Source: an uncultured Bacilli bacterium (GTDB taxonomy: Bacteria; Bacillota_I; Bacilli_A; RF39; UBA660). From it: a stretch of 17,445 nucleotides of DNA. The stretch is from NCBI GenBank assembly GCA_910586295.1, contig CAJUGE010000023.1, positions 1 through 17,445 on the forward strand. Reading direction: 5' to 3'. Under the pieces are notes generated by a model, which saw only the letters and a program-made list of their open reading frames with translations, was not told the DNA's origin and made no database searches. Numbering within the stretch: the stretch's first letter is position 1; the number at the start of each line of letters is the position of its first letter. This document shows positions 7,510-14,422 of the stretch, piece after piece. The translations under genes and the position numbers were made by a program.

Positions 7510-7550
7510 TATATCAGAAGGTAATAATTTATTATATAAGGAGGGACAAC

Positions 7551-8543
7551 ATGGATGATAATATAGTTAAAAATGCAGAATATAATGAGGGAGATTCCTT
7601 TGAAAAAACTATAAGACCTGGGAGTTTTGATGAATACATTGGACAAAAAGACGTTAAAGAAAATATTAAAGTATTTGTAAGTGCAGCAAAAATGAGAAAC
7701 GTTTCACTTGACCATGTATTGTTGTATGGTCCTCCTGGACTTGGAAAAACAACGCTTTCACATATTATAGCAAACGAGTTAGATGTAGGAATAAAAACAG
7801 CAAGTGGGCCAACAATAGAGAAAAGCGGAGACTTAGCAGCAATATTAAGTACACTCGAGCCCTATGATGTCTTATTTATAGATGAGATACATAGAATACC
7901 TAAATATATAGAAGAAATCCTTTATAGCGCTATGGAAGACTTTAAACTAGATTTAGTTATTGGTAGCGAAGGGCAGAGTAGAAGTATACAGATTGATTTG
8001 CCCCCCTTTACATTAGTAGGTGCAACAACACGTGCAGGAGATTTGTCTAGCCCACTTAGAGACAGATTTGGCATCACTTGTAAATTAAACTATTATACAA
8101 CAGAAGAACTTACAACTATAATAAAGAGGAGTGCTAGAGTACTTGATTTAAGTATTGAAGATGAAGCTGCAACCATAATTGCAAGACGTAGCAGAAAAAC
8201 CCCAAGAATTGCAAATAGATTATTAAAAAGAGTTAGTGATTTTGCTCTTGTAAATGGCAACGGCATTATCGATGAAGATATAACAAACAGTAGCTTAAAT
8301 AGACTTCATGTGGATGAGTATGGTTTAGATAGTACAGACATAGAATACCTTAGCAGTTTAATAAACAAATTTAATGGAGGACCAGTGGGTATAGAAAGTA
8401 TTGCAGCTTCAATTGGAGAAGAACAGACTACAATCGAAGATGTTATAGAACCTTTCTTATTACAGGAAGGATTTATTAAAAGAACAACTCGTGGAAGACA
8501 AGTAACAGATAAAACATATGAGTACTTAGGAATAGAAAAATAA
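7551..8543 (+). CDS. ruvB: Holliday junction branch migration ATPase RuvB
   Basis: RuvB of 330 residues (B. subtilis 334), the hexameric AAA+ motor that pulls DNA through the RuvA-bound junction. Visible motifs are RPGSFDEYIGQ (22-32), Walker A GPPGLGKT (60-67), Walker B LFIDEIH (near 110), the GATTRAGDLSSPLRDRFGI sensor/arginine-finger segment, and the C-terminal winged helix ending in TTRGRQVTDKTYEYL. The ATG at 7551 has AGGAGG ten nucleotides upstream. The frame stays open back to 7425, but that stretch holds the promoter and palindromes and matches nothing in RuvB. A hairpin terminator follows the stop. It is cut off from ruvA by the antisense ATPase gene, so it needs the separate promoter. 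Confidence 0.97.
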   Translation: MDDNIVKNAEYNEGDSFEKTIRPGSFDEYIGQKDVKENIKVFVSAAKMRNVSLDHVLLYGPPGLGKTTLSHIIANELDVGIKTASGPTIEKSGDLAAILSTLEPYDVLFIDEIHRIPKYIEEILYSAMEDFKLDLVIGSEGQSRSIQIDLPPFTLVGATTRAGDLSSPLRDRFGITCKLNYYTTEELTTIIKRSARVLDLSIEDEAATIIARRSRKTPRIANRLLKRVSDFALVNGNGIIDEDITNSSLNRLHVDEYGLDSTDIEYLSSLINKFNGGPVGIESIAASIGEEQTTIEDVIEPFLLQEGFIKRTTRGRQVTDKTYEYLGIEK

Positions 8544-8570
8544 CAGAACTTATCTAAAAAGTTCTGTTTT
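8542..8570. terminator. Bidirectional terminator between ruvB and lipoprotein gene
   Basis: AACAGAACTT (8542-8551) and AAGTTCTGTT (8559-8568) form a perfect 10-bp stem with a 7-nt loop. TTTT follows on the plus strand and an A run (T run on the minus strand) lies on the other side, so it can serve both convergent genes. The minus-strand stop codon is inside it. Confidence 0.8.
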
Positions 8571-9407
8571 AAATTTACTAATATTACTTTCCATTATTTG
8601 TAAATAATCAATATTATCTCGTCTTTGTTCATCACTCAAGGTATACATAGGATCAATTACCAATTTTTCTAATTCATAAGAAGAAATAAAATTTTCAAGT
8701 TCATCAGATAAAGTCTCTTCGCCCATCGTAAATATGTAATTTATTTTTCCCTCAGCAATATACTTTCTAGCATCATTATAAGCCTTAGTGAGATTCTTGT
8801 TATCGGAGTCTAATGAAACAATCTCTAAATTATATTTAGACAAAAAGTTAAATGAATCATCAGTCACCAATAAAACATTTCTTGCCGCATTCTTGCCCAT
8901 CATAGTAAGATCAACATCAATCTCACTTATCTTAATTTTTAAATCATCATATAATTCCTGTATCTTATTTTGATTATAAACATTCTTTTCATAATCTAAT
9001 AAAGTAGATTTTATATTTCTAGCAATCATTAAATAATTAGACGGATCAAGCCATAGTTCTTGAACTCCAATATTATAATTAAGGCCTTTTGTCGCATCAA
9101 TTATTCTAAGTTCTGAATTAGTATTCAAAAATCTAACAGCCAAGTCAACTTCATTAGTAACACCAGCATAAACAAATAAATCTCCATTAGAATAAATATC
9201 TTTTTGTTTATCTGTAAGAGTATAAGTCTCTGTATCAGCTCCACTAGGATAAATACTAGAAATAGCACTATAATCTTTATACATATAAGATGTAGCAAAT
9301 TCAATTGGATAATATGTAGAATAAATAGTTAAATTTTCATCACTCTCATTAAAGCTACACCCACTAATCAAAAGAACCCCCAACAAAATTAACAAATATT
9401 TCTTCAT
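8550..9407 (-). CDS. TroA/ZnuA-like lipoprotein lacking metal-binding histidines
   Basis: A 285-residue exported lipoprotein: signal peptide MKKYLLILLGVLLISG with lipobox LISGC and lipid-accepting Cys17. The rest aligns by eye with cluster A-I (TroA/ZnuA) metal-binding proteins of ABC importers: LTIYSTYYPIEF near the start, GADTETY (56-62) where the family has GADPHEY, QELWLDP (116-122) where it has DPHxWLDP, TDDSFNFL (182-189) where it has SHDAFxYL, and VIDP (250-253). The three expected His ligands are thus Glu60, Glu117 and Asp183, while the fourth, acidic, ligand (Asp252) stays. No His-rich loop, permease or ATPase gene is nearby. It is coupled to yidD by a 4-nt overlap. Zn import is doubtful; it may bind another cation or have a structural envelope role (inference). 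Confidence 0.7.
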   Translation of the reverse strand: MKKYLLILLGVLLISGCSFNESDENLTIYSTYYPIEFATSYMYKDYSAISSIYPSGADTETYTLTDKQKDIYSNGDLFVYAGVTNEVDLAVRFLNTNSELRIIDATKGLNYNIGVQELWLDPSNYLMIARNIKSTLLDYEKNVYNQNKIQELYDDLKIKISEIDVDLTMMGKNAARNVLLVTDDSFNFLSKYNLEIVSLDSDNKNLTKAYNDARKYIAEGKINYIFTMGEETLSDELENFISSYELEKLVIDPMYTLSDEQRRDNIDYLQIMESNISKFKTELFR

Positions 9408-9625
9408 TTTCGCTCTCTTTCTGGTACCATATCAATCCCACTTTTACCAAAAGGACGGCACCTCATTATTCTTTTAATCCCTAAAAATAAACCTCTCATA
9501 ACTCCAAATCTTTCAATAGAAATTTTCATATACTCACTACAAGTAGGAACAAACCTACACATAACATGACTATGAAGTGGAATTCTTTGATATAAATTAA
9601 TTAAATAAATTAGGAATTTTTTCAT
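9404..9625 (-). CDS. yidD: Membrane protein insertion efficiency factor YidD
   Basis: A small (73-residue) YidD protein, peripheral at the inner membrane, which assists YidC/Sec-dependent insertion. The signature is clear: MCRFVPTCSEYM, then RFGVMRGLFLGIKRIMRCRPF and a GxDMVPE ending. An in-frame ATG three codons upstream (9634) gives MIIMKK, but a TATAAT sits at 9639-9644, only 4 nt from it, and family members begin MKK, so 9625 is preferred. No clear Shine-Dalgarno precedes either, so translation may be nearly leaderless. The stop TGA overlaps the start of the TroA-like lipoprotein gene. The usual partners rnpA, rpmH and yidC are not in the window. Confidence 0.93.
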   Translation of the reverse strand: MKKFLIYLINLYQRIPLHSHVMCRFVPTCSEYMKISIERFGVMRGLFLGIKRIMRCRPFGKSGIDMVPERERK

Positions 9626-9638
9626 AATTATCATAAAT

Positions 9639-9644
9639 ATTATA
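9639..9644 (-). promoter_or_regulatory. Possible -10 box of the yidD promoter
   Basis: TATAAT on the minus strand at 9639-9644, preceded by no convincing -35. If used, transcription would start around 9632, which excludes the ATG at 9634 and leaves an extremely short leader before 9625. Confidence 0.35.
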
Positions 9645-9693
9645 ACTTAGAATTAACTAAAAATAAATAACTATTTTAATATTACTAAATATT

Positions 9694-9702
9694 TGCTATA
9701 AT
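9694..9702 (+). promoter_or_regulatory. Extended -10 promoter of rnc-smc
   Basis: TGCTATAAT (9694-9702) is a perfect extended -10 with only a weak -35 (TTTTAA, 9674-9679). It lies 16 nt before the rnc ATG; AGGAGG (9709-9714) is the ribosome site. It diverges from the yidD promoter. Confidence 0.6.
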
Positions 9703-9718
9703 TAATGTAGGAGGCAAA

Positions 9719-10360
9719 ATGAAAGAACTAGAAAAATTTGGTATCAATATGGAAAATAGTAAACTTTTAGATACAGCTTTAACACATACATCATATGCTA
9801 ATGAACATGGTGTAGAATCATATGAAAGATTGGAGTTTCTTGGAGACGCAGTCTTAGAATTAGTATCGTCTGACTATATATATAAAACTGATAAACACGC
9901 AGAAGGTGCAATGAGTAGAAAAAGAAGTCTTTATGTATGTGAAAATGCTTTATATGAATATTCAAAAGAAATAAACTTAAAAGACTATATCAAAGTAGGG
10001 AACGGAGTTAAAGAACCTAACAAAACGGTAATTGCTGATGTATTCGAAGCAATTATAGGTGCAATATATTTAGAAAAAGGACTATCTACTGTCGAGTATT
10101 TTTTTAAGACTTTAATCGTTCCATACATTGAAAGTGATGTAGACTTTTTAATGGATTACAAAAGTACCCTACAAGAACTTGTACAGACCGAAAAGAAAAG
10201 CGTAGAATATGCACTAGTAAAAGAAGGTGGTCCTGCACACAAAAAATATTTTATAGTAAAAGTTATGATAGACGGGATTGTTTATGGAGAAGGAACCGGC
10301 AAAAGTAAAAAAGAAGCAGAACAACACGCTGCGAAAGAAGCAATAAAAAAACGCGCTTAA
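9719..10360 (+). CDS. rnc: Ribonuclease III
   Basis: RNase III (213 residues) cuts double-stranded RNA in rRNA precursors, mRNAs and antisense duplexes. The catalytic signature ERLEFLGDAVLEL is at 36-48 with Glu39 and Asp43, and the second acidic pair Asp107/Glu110 is in ADVFEAIIGAIY. A double-stranded RNA-binding domain fills residues 143-212, from DYKSTLQELVQ to GKSKKEAEQHAAKEAI. AGGAGG lies 4 nt before the ATG. smc follows after 12 nt, the usual rnc-smc order in Firmicutes, and a ribosome site overlaps the rnc stop. Confidence 0.97.
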   Translation: MKELEKFGINMENSKLLDTALTHTSYANEHGVESYERLEFLGDAVLELVSSDYIYKTDKHAEGAMSRKRSLYVCENALYEYSKEINLKDYIKVGNGVKEPNKTVIADVFEAIIGAIYLEKGLSTVEYFFKTLIVPYIESDVDFLMDYKSTLQELVQTEKKSVEYALVKEGGPAHKKYFIVKVMIDGIVYGEGTGKSKKEAEQHAAKEAIKKRA

Positions 10361-10372
10361 AGGAGTATCATT

Positions 10373-13315
10373 ATGTACATAAAAGAAATAAAAATTCAAG
10401 GATTTAAAAGTTTTGCAGATAAAGTAAATTTACAATTAAATAGAAATTTCACAGGTATAGTAGGACCTAACGGAAGTGGTAAAAGTAATATTGTAGATGC
10501 ACTAAAATGGGTAATGGGCGAACAATCTGTTAAGACACTTAGAGGTTCAAATGGAATGACAGACTGTATTTTTAATGGTTCAAAAACTCGTGAACCAGCT
10601 AGAAGTGCTTCCGTTTCATTAGTGCTAGATAACACAGATAAAAGTCTTCCTCTAGACTATAGTGAAATCGAAATAAAACGTTCTGTATATAAAACTGGCG
10701 AAAATGAATACTATATAAATAAAGAAAAAGTTAGATTAAAAGATATAATAAATCTATTTATGGATTCTTTTTCATCTAAAGAAAGTCTAAGTATAATCCC
10801 ACAAGGGAAGATAAGTGAAATTTTAGACGGTCGTCCAGAAGAAAGAAGAGTAATATTTGAAGATGCTGCAGGAGTAATAAAATACAAAAAGAGAAAAGAA
10901 GACACATTAAGAAAGTTAGCAAAAACTAACGAAAATTTGAGTAGAGTTAACATGATAATTGATGAACTAGAAATACAAAGAGCGCCTTTAGAAGAACAAG
11001 CAAGAAAGGCAAAAAAATATAAAGAACACAAAGAAAAATTAGAAAGCATCGAAATAGCGCTTCTTGCTACAGATATTGCTACACTTAATGAAGAATATAA
11101 TATATCAAAAAAAGAAAGAGAAAACTTAGAAGAAAAACTTGTCGAAGTATCTTCGATAGATTCAACAAGTAATGTAGAACTAGAAAATATGAAATTAAGG
11201 AGAACAGACTTAGACACACAAGTTTCTAAAACACAAAAAGACCTTATAGAAAGCACAGAAAAGTTAAATGAAATAGGTGCAAAAAAAGAACTATTAAAAG
11301 AAAGAAGTAAATACGATAAAACTAGTAATCAAGTTCAAGAAAAATTAAGTTCTTTAAAAGAAGAAAGACTAAAGCTAAGTAACTCTTTTGAAACACAAAA
11401 ATTAAAATACGAAAACGACCTAACTAAAGAAAAAGATATAAACATAAAACTTAATGATTTTAATAATTTATTAGAAAAGCTAACAAAAGAAACGATGATA
11501 TTAAAAAGCGAAATAAATGATAGCACTAAAAAGAAATTTGAATTAAACAGTAAAAAAGACATAATAAAATACAATATAGAAAATCAAAGTAAAGTTCCTT
11601 TCTCTGTCAAAAGTGTTTTGAACAATCCTAGTTTATCTGGAATAGTTAATACTATAGGTGCATTAATAAAGGTAGACTCAACGTACGCTGAAGCCATAGA
11701 TACATCACTAGGTGGAAGCGCTAATTATGTCGTAACAAACACAGATTCTGATGCAAAGAATGCTGTTGAATACTTAAAACGTGCCAAAAAGGGAAGAGTT
11801 ACTTTCTTTCCGTTAAACTTGATAAAACCAAAATACATAGATTCTGAAACATTAAACACACTAAAATCGGAAACTGGATATATAAACATTGCTTCAAACT
11901 TAGTATCATATGACAAACAGTATAAAAATATAATTGAAAATGTTTTAGGAAACATAATAGTTACAGATAATATGGATAATGCTTTAAAAATAAGCAAAAA
12001 AATAAACACAAGATATAGAGTAACTACACTAGAAGGAGAAATAATTCATGTAGGAGGCTCACTAACTGGAGGAAGCAAATCTACTTCAAGTGTAATTGAC
12101 GAAAAAACTGAGATAGATACTATATCTAAAAACATTAGACTTTTAGAAACTGAAATATCATCAAAAGAAAATTCTTTACAAGAAAAAGAAGAAGAACTAA
12201 ACAAAATAAAGAATAGTATATACGAGACAAATCTTGAACTTTTAAAAATAAGTGAATCTAATAAATTATCTCTAACTAAAGTTGAAGAAGCAAAATCTCT
12301 CTTAGATAAAGCTGTAGACGAAATAAAAGCATTATCAAATAGTGAAAACGAAGTGTCCAACGAACTAGACAAAATTGTCAATGAATACTACGAAGTAGAA
12401 AAAGAAAAAACTACTCTTGAATCCAAAATGACAGAATTAGAAAAAGAGCGTGCCAATTTAATAGAGAGTATAGAAGAAAAAGAAAATGAAAGTCGCATAT
12501 TTTCTTCTAAACATAAAGAATTAGAGAATAAAATTCAAAATTTAAATCTTAAAGAAGCCAAACTAAATGTAAACCTAGATAATTATTTAAATAGACTTAA
12601 TGAAGAATATGGTATGACATTTGAACACGCCAGAAATAACTACACATTAGAAATAGATATAGAAGAGGGAAGAACTATAATAGCAGAATTAAAACGCACT
12701 ATCAAATCTCTAGGAGAAGTAAATTTGGGTAGTATAGAAGAATATGAAAGAATAAACACAAGATTTAATTTCTTAAATACTCAAAGACTTGACTTAAAAT
12801 CTAGTGAAGAAAACTTGTTAAGCATTATTAGAGAAATGGATGATGTAATGATAGAAAAATTTGCTACTACTTTCAAAAAAGTTAATGTAGAATTTTCAAA
12901 AGTATTTAAAGACCTATTTGGAGGAGGAGAAGCACACTTAGAAATGACAGATCCTACCAATGTATTGGAAACAGGTATAGAAATCGTCGCAAACCCAGCA
13001 GGTAAAAATCCAGGAGCATTAAGTTTACTCAGTGGTGGAGAAAAAACATTGACCGCTATTAGTCTATTATTTGCAGTACTCAACTTAAAAAACGTACCAT
13101 TTGTTATACTAGATGAAGTAGAAAGTGCTCTTGACGAAGTAAATGTAGATAAGTTTGGTAAATACATAAATTCCTATAAAGGAAGAACTCAACTTCTAGT
13201 AATCACTCACAAAAAGAAAACAATGGAATACCTAGACTTACTGTATGGAATAACAATGCAAGAAAGTGGTGTAAGTAAACTAGTTAGTGTTAAGCTAGAA
13301 GAGATAAAACTATAA
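10373..13315 (+). CDS. smc: Chromosome segregation ATPase Smc, short-armed
   Basis: Smc forms a DNA-entrapping ring that, with ScpA and ScpB, compacts and separates chromosomes. The N-terminal head has Walker A GPNGSGKS (31-38) and a Q-loop in IIPQGKISEIL; coiled coil runs from about 165 to 405. The hinge is about 408-568, ending in GGSLTGGSKS. The returning coil runs from about 570 to 800. The C-terminal head has signature LSGGEK (886-891), Walker B FVILDE (910-915) and an ITH switch. At 980 residues it is about 200 shorter than B. subtilis Smc (1186). Since heads and hinge are complete, both arms are shortened by roughly 90-100 residues each. Mollicutes Smc proteins have a similar length. 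ftsY, often next in Firmicutes, does not follow here. Confidence 0.96.
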   Translation: MYIKEIKIQGFKSFADKVNLQLNRNFTGIVGPNGSGKSNIVDALKWVMGEQSVKTLRGSNGMTDCIFNGSKTREPARSASVSLVLDNTDKSLPLDYSEIEIKRSVYKTGENEYYINKEKVRLKDIINLFMDSFSSKESLSIIPQGKISEILDGRPEERRVIFEDAAGVIKYKKRKEDTLRKLAKTNENLSRVNMIIDELEIQRAPLEEQARKAKKYKEHKEKLESIEIALLATDIATLNEEYNISKKERENLEEKLVEVSSIDSTSNVELENMKLRRTDLDTQVSKTQKDLIESTEKLNEIGAKKELLKERSKYDKTSNQVQEKLSSLKEERLKLSNSFETQKLKYENDLTKEKDINIKLNDFNNLLEKLTKETMILKSEINDSTKKKFELNSKKDIIKYNIENQSKVPFSVKSVLNNPSLSGIVNTIGALIKVDSTYAEAIDTSLGGSANYVVTNTDSDAKNAVEYLKRAKKGRVTFFPLNLIKPKYIDSETLNTLKSETGYINIASNLVSYDKQYKNIIENVLGNIIVTDNMDNALKISKKINTRYRVTTLEGEIIHVGGSLTGGSKSTSSVIDEKTEIDTISKNIRLLETEISSKENSLQEKEEELNKIKNSIYETNLELLKISESNKLSLTKVEEAKSLLDKAVDEIKALSNSENEVSNELDKIVNEYYEVEKEKTTLESKMTELEKERANLIESIEEKENESRIFSSKHKELENKIQNLNLKEAKLNVNLDNYLNRLNEEYGMTFEHARNNYTLEIDIEEGRTIIAELKRTIKSLGEVNLGSIEEYERINTRFNFLNTQRLDLKSSEENLLSIIREMDDVMIEKFATTFKKVNVEFSKVFKDLFGGGEAHLEMTDPTNVLETGIEIVANPAGKNPGALSLLSGGEKTLTAISLLFAVLNLKNVPFVILDEVESALDEVNVDKFGKYINSYKGRTQLLVITHKKKTMEYLDLLYGITMQESGVSKLVSVKLEEIKL

Positions 13316-13548
13316 AATTTACGGAAAATCCAGCACTAATTTATTCATATGTTGAAGAAATATTAAATGCAAATCTAGAAGAATTTAGAGAAAAATTTAG
13401 AGAAATTATGCTTTTTGAAACACGTAACACAAAAAAAGACGAAGTTAAGCACGCAATAAATATTCTTCGCCACTACAAAACAGAAGAATATACGGCTAGA
13501 TTAGCTGCACAAATGGAAACAAGGAGTACCAAAATCAATGGCTTTTGA
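13312..13548 (+). CDS. Tentative small ORF with ATA start
   Basis: An open frame of 78 codons sits exactly between smc and the next gene but has no ATG, GTG or TTG at its front. The first plausible codon is ATA at 13312, overlapping the smc stop as ATAA in the way coupled genes overlap as ATGA. AGAAGAGAT, a weak ribosome site, lies just before it. The frame ends in TGA 11 nt inside the next gene. The translation reads like real protein: KFTENPALIYSYVEEILN, then FREKFREIMLFETRN, then EVKHAINILRHYKTEEY. It is helical, soluble and not recognised. Either initiation is at a non-standard codon, or an ATG mutated to ATA and this is a recent pseudogene; an internal ATG at 13408 would give only 46 residues. 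Confidence 0.45.
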   Translation: MKFTENPALIYSYVEEILNANLEEFREKFREIMLFETRNTKKDEVKHAINILRHYKTEEYTARLAAQMETRSTKINGF

Positions 13549-13849
13549 TAAAGTCATTCTAGCACAAATTGGAAATAAGTATAATAAAGAGATTGCAACT
13601 CTTGTTAAAACTAACCTACCTGTCAAGTTGAAAGATTTAAAAGAGAGACTTGAACAAGAAGGGTTAGTGTTAGGAGCAGAATCAGACTACTTATTTTCTA
13701 TTGCTGGATATTGTATAGAAATATCAGCTAATATTCCAACGTTTCCTAGGTTCATTGATGATACAAAGCCTGATGATGAAATCAAATATGAATTAACCAG
13801 AGAATCTGGCGAAAACGTAATTAGAAAATTAGTACACCCTAGATGGTAA
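13538..13849 (+). CDS. Hypothetical protein, 103 aa
   Basis: I do not recognise this protein. It is soluble, with no signal peptide or membrane segment, and mixes a helical first half (LKDLKERLEQEG) with a beta-like middle (YLFSIAGYCIEISANIPTF). It ends in LVHPRW. AAGGAG lies 11 nt before the ATG, a somewhat long spacing. It is the last gene of the rnc-smc transcript, partly overlapped by the tentative ORF upstream, and is followed by a perfect terminator hairpin. Base composition matches its neighbours, so it is probably a lineage-specific resident gene. Confidence 0.75.
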   Translation: MAFDKVILAQIGNKYNKEIATLVKTNLPVKLKDLKERLEQEGLVLGAESDYLFSIAGYCIEISANIPTFPRFIDDTKPDDEIKYELTRESGENVIRKLVHPRW

Positions 13850-13852
13850 ACA

Positions 13853-13888
13853 AAAATAGACTAAGAATATCAAAACTTAGTCTATTTT
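13853..13888. terminator. Bidirectional terminator between convergent hypotheticals
   Basis: AAAATAGACTAAG (13853-13865) and CTTAGTCTATTTT (13876-13888) pair perfectly over 13 bp around a 10-nt loop, with T-rich sequence on the plus side and A-rich on the other. The minus-strand stop codon overlaps its right arm. Confidence 0.8.
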
Positions 13889-14315
13889 ATTTTCTTAATC
13901 CTAATATAGCATCACTATTATCTAACTTTTCTAAAAATTCAGCACCAATTTCATTTATACTATTAATAAATTCTTCTCTAGTGCTAACAACTTTATCTTT
14001 TTCTCCAGAAAAAACATAATATGCTTTACCATGAATTTCACCAACAACCATTATAGGTAATTCATTTGGAAAGTTTGGTTTCATAATATCATTCGCAGAA
14101 ATTATTTCATCAGTCTTATAAATTGGTTTACCGAGTATAACACGGTAAGAACTAGCAGTTCTATTCAAATTTTCTAATTCATCTATAACAATTATAGTTT
14201 CTGTAATTGTTGTCATAATTGCATCTTTAGGAATTAAAGTAAAATCTCCCTCAAGACGACAGTTGTGAACATCTTTAAATTCAATAGATATATATCCATT
14301 TCTATCTTTCATCAT
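13887..14315 (-). CDS. Hypothetical protein, 142 aa
   Basis: Not recognised. The protein starts MMKDRNGYISIEFKD and appears to be a soluble alpha/beta protein: beta-rich first part (GYISIEF, FTLIPKDAIMTTITETIIVIDEL), a central YRVILGKPIYKTDEI, a second beta region (LPIMVVGEIHGKAYYVFSG) and a C-terminal helix from about 110 to the end. There is no signal peptide. The start at 14315 has AAAGGAG 6 nt upstream; the ATG at 14312 is also possible. The open frame extends to 14360 but that part covers the promoter. It diverges from dxs, with -35 boxes 6 bp apart, which could co-regulate the two. Confidence 0.75.
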   Translation of the reverse strand: MMKDRNGYISIEFKDVHNCRLEGDFTLIPKDAIMTTITETIIVIDELENLNRTASSYRVILGKPIYKTDEIISANDIMKPNFPNELPIMVVGEIHGKAYYVFSGEKDKVVSTREEFINSINEIGAEFLEKLDNSDAILGLRK

Positions 14316-14339
14316 TAGATTCTCCTTTCGTGCCAAAAT

Positions 14340-14368
14340 ATTATAGCAAATATAATTCACCTTATCAA
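14340..14368 (-). promoter_or_regulatory. Promoter of the minus-strand hypothetical gene
   Basis: On the minus strand, -35 TTGATA (14363-14368) and -10 TATAAT (14340-14345) are 17 bp apart, with TG one base before the -10 (extended -10). It is a strong sigma-A match. Confidence 0.75.
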
Positions 14369-14374
14369 ATGAAA

Positions 14375-14403
14375 TTGACTAAATCCAAAAAATACTCTAT
14401 AAT
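14375..14403 (+). promoter_or_regulatory. Promoter of dxs-rnhB
   Basis: TTGACT (14375-14380) and TATAAT (14398-14403) are spaced by 17 bp, 19 nt before the dxs ATG. The resulting leader is about 13 nt and holds the AGGTGA ribosome site. Confidence 0.8.
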
Positions 14404-14422
14404 CAATCTTACAGGTGAAATT

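Noticed and set aside
7425..7550. N-terminal extension of ruvB
   Set aside because: It starts with TTG, matches nothing in RuvB and covers the promoter and palindromes.
10711..11256. Minus-strand ORF of 181 codons in smc
   Set aside because: Ser/Phe-rich product typical of the reverse complement of Lys/Glu-rich coiled coil; no promoter.
14330..14422. N-terminal extension of dxs
   Set aside because: It spans two divergent promoters and overlaps the opposite gene's leader; a ribosome site precedes 14423.
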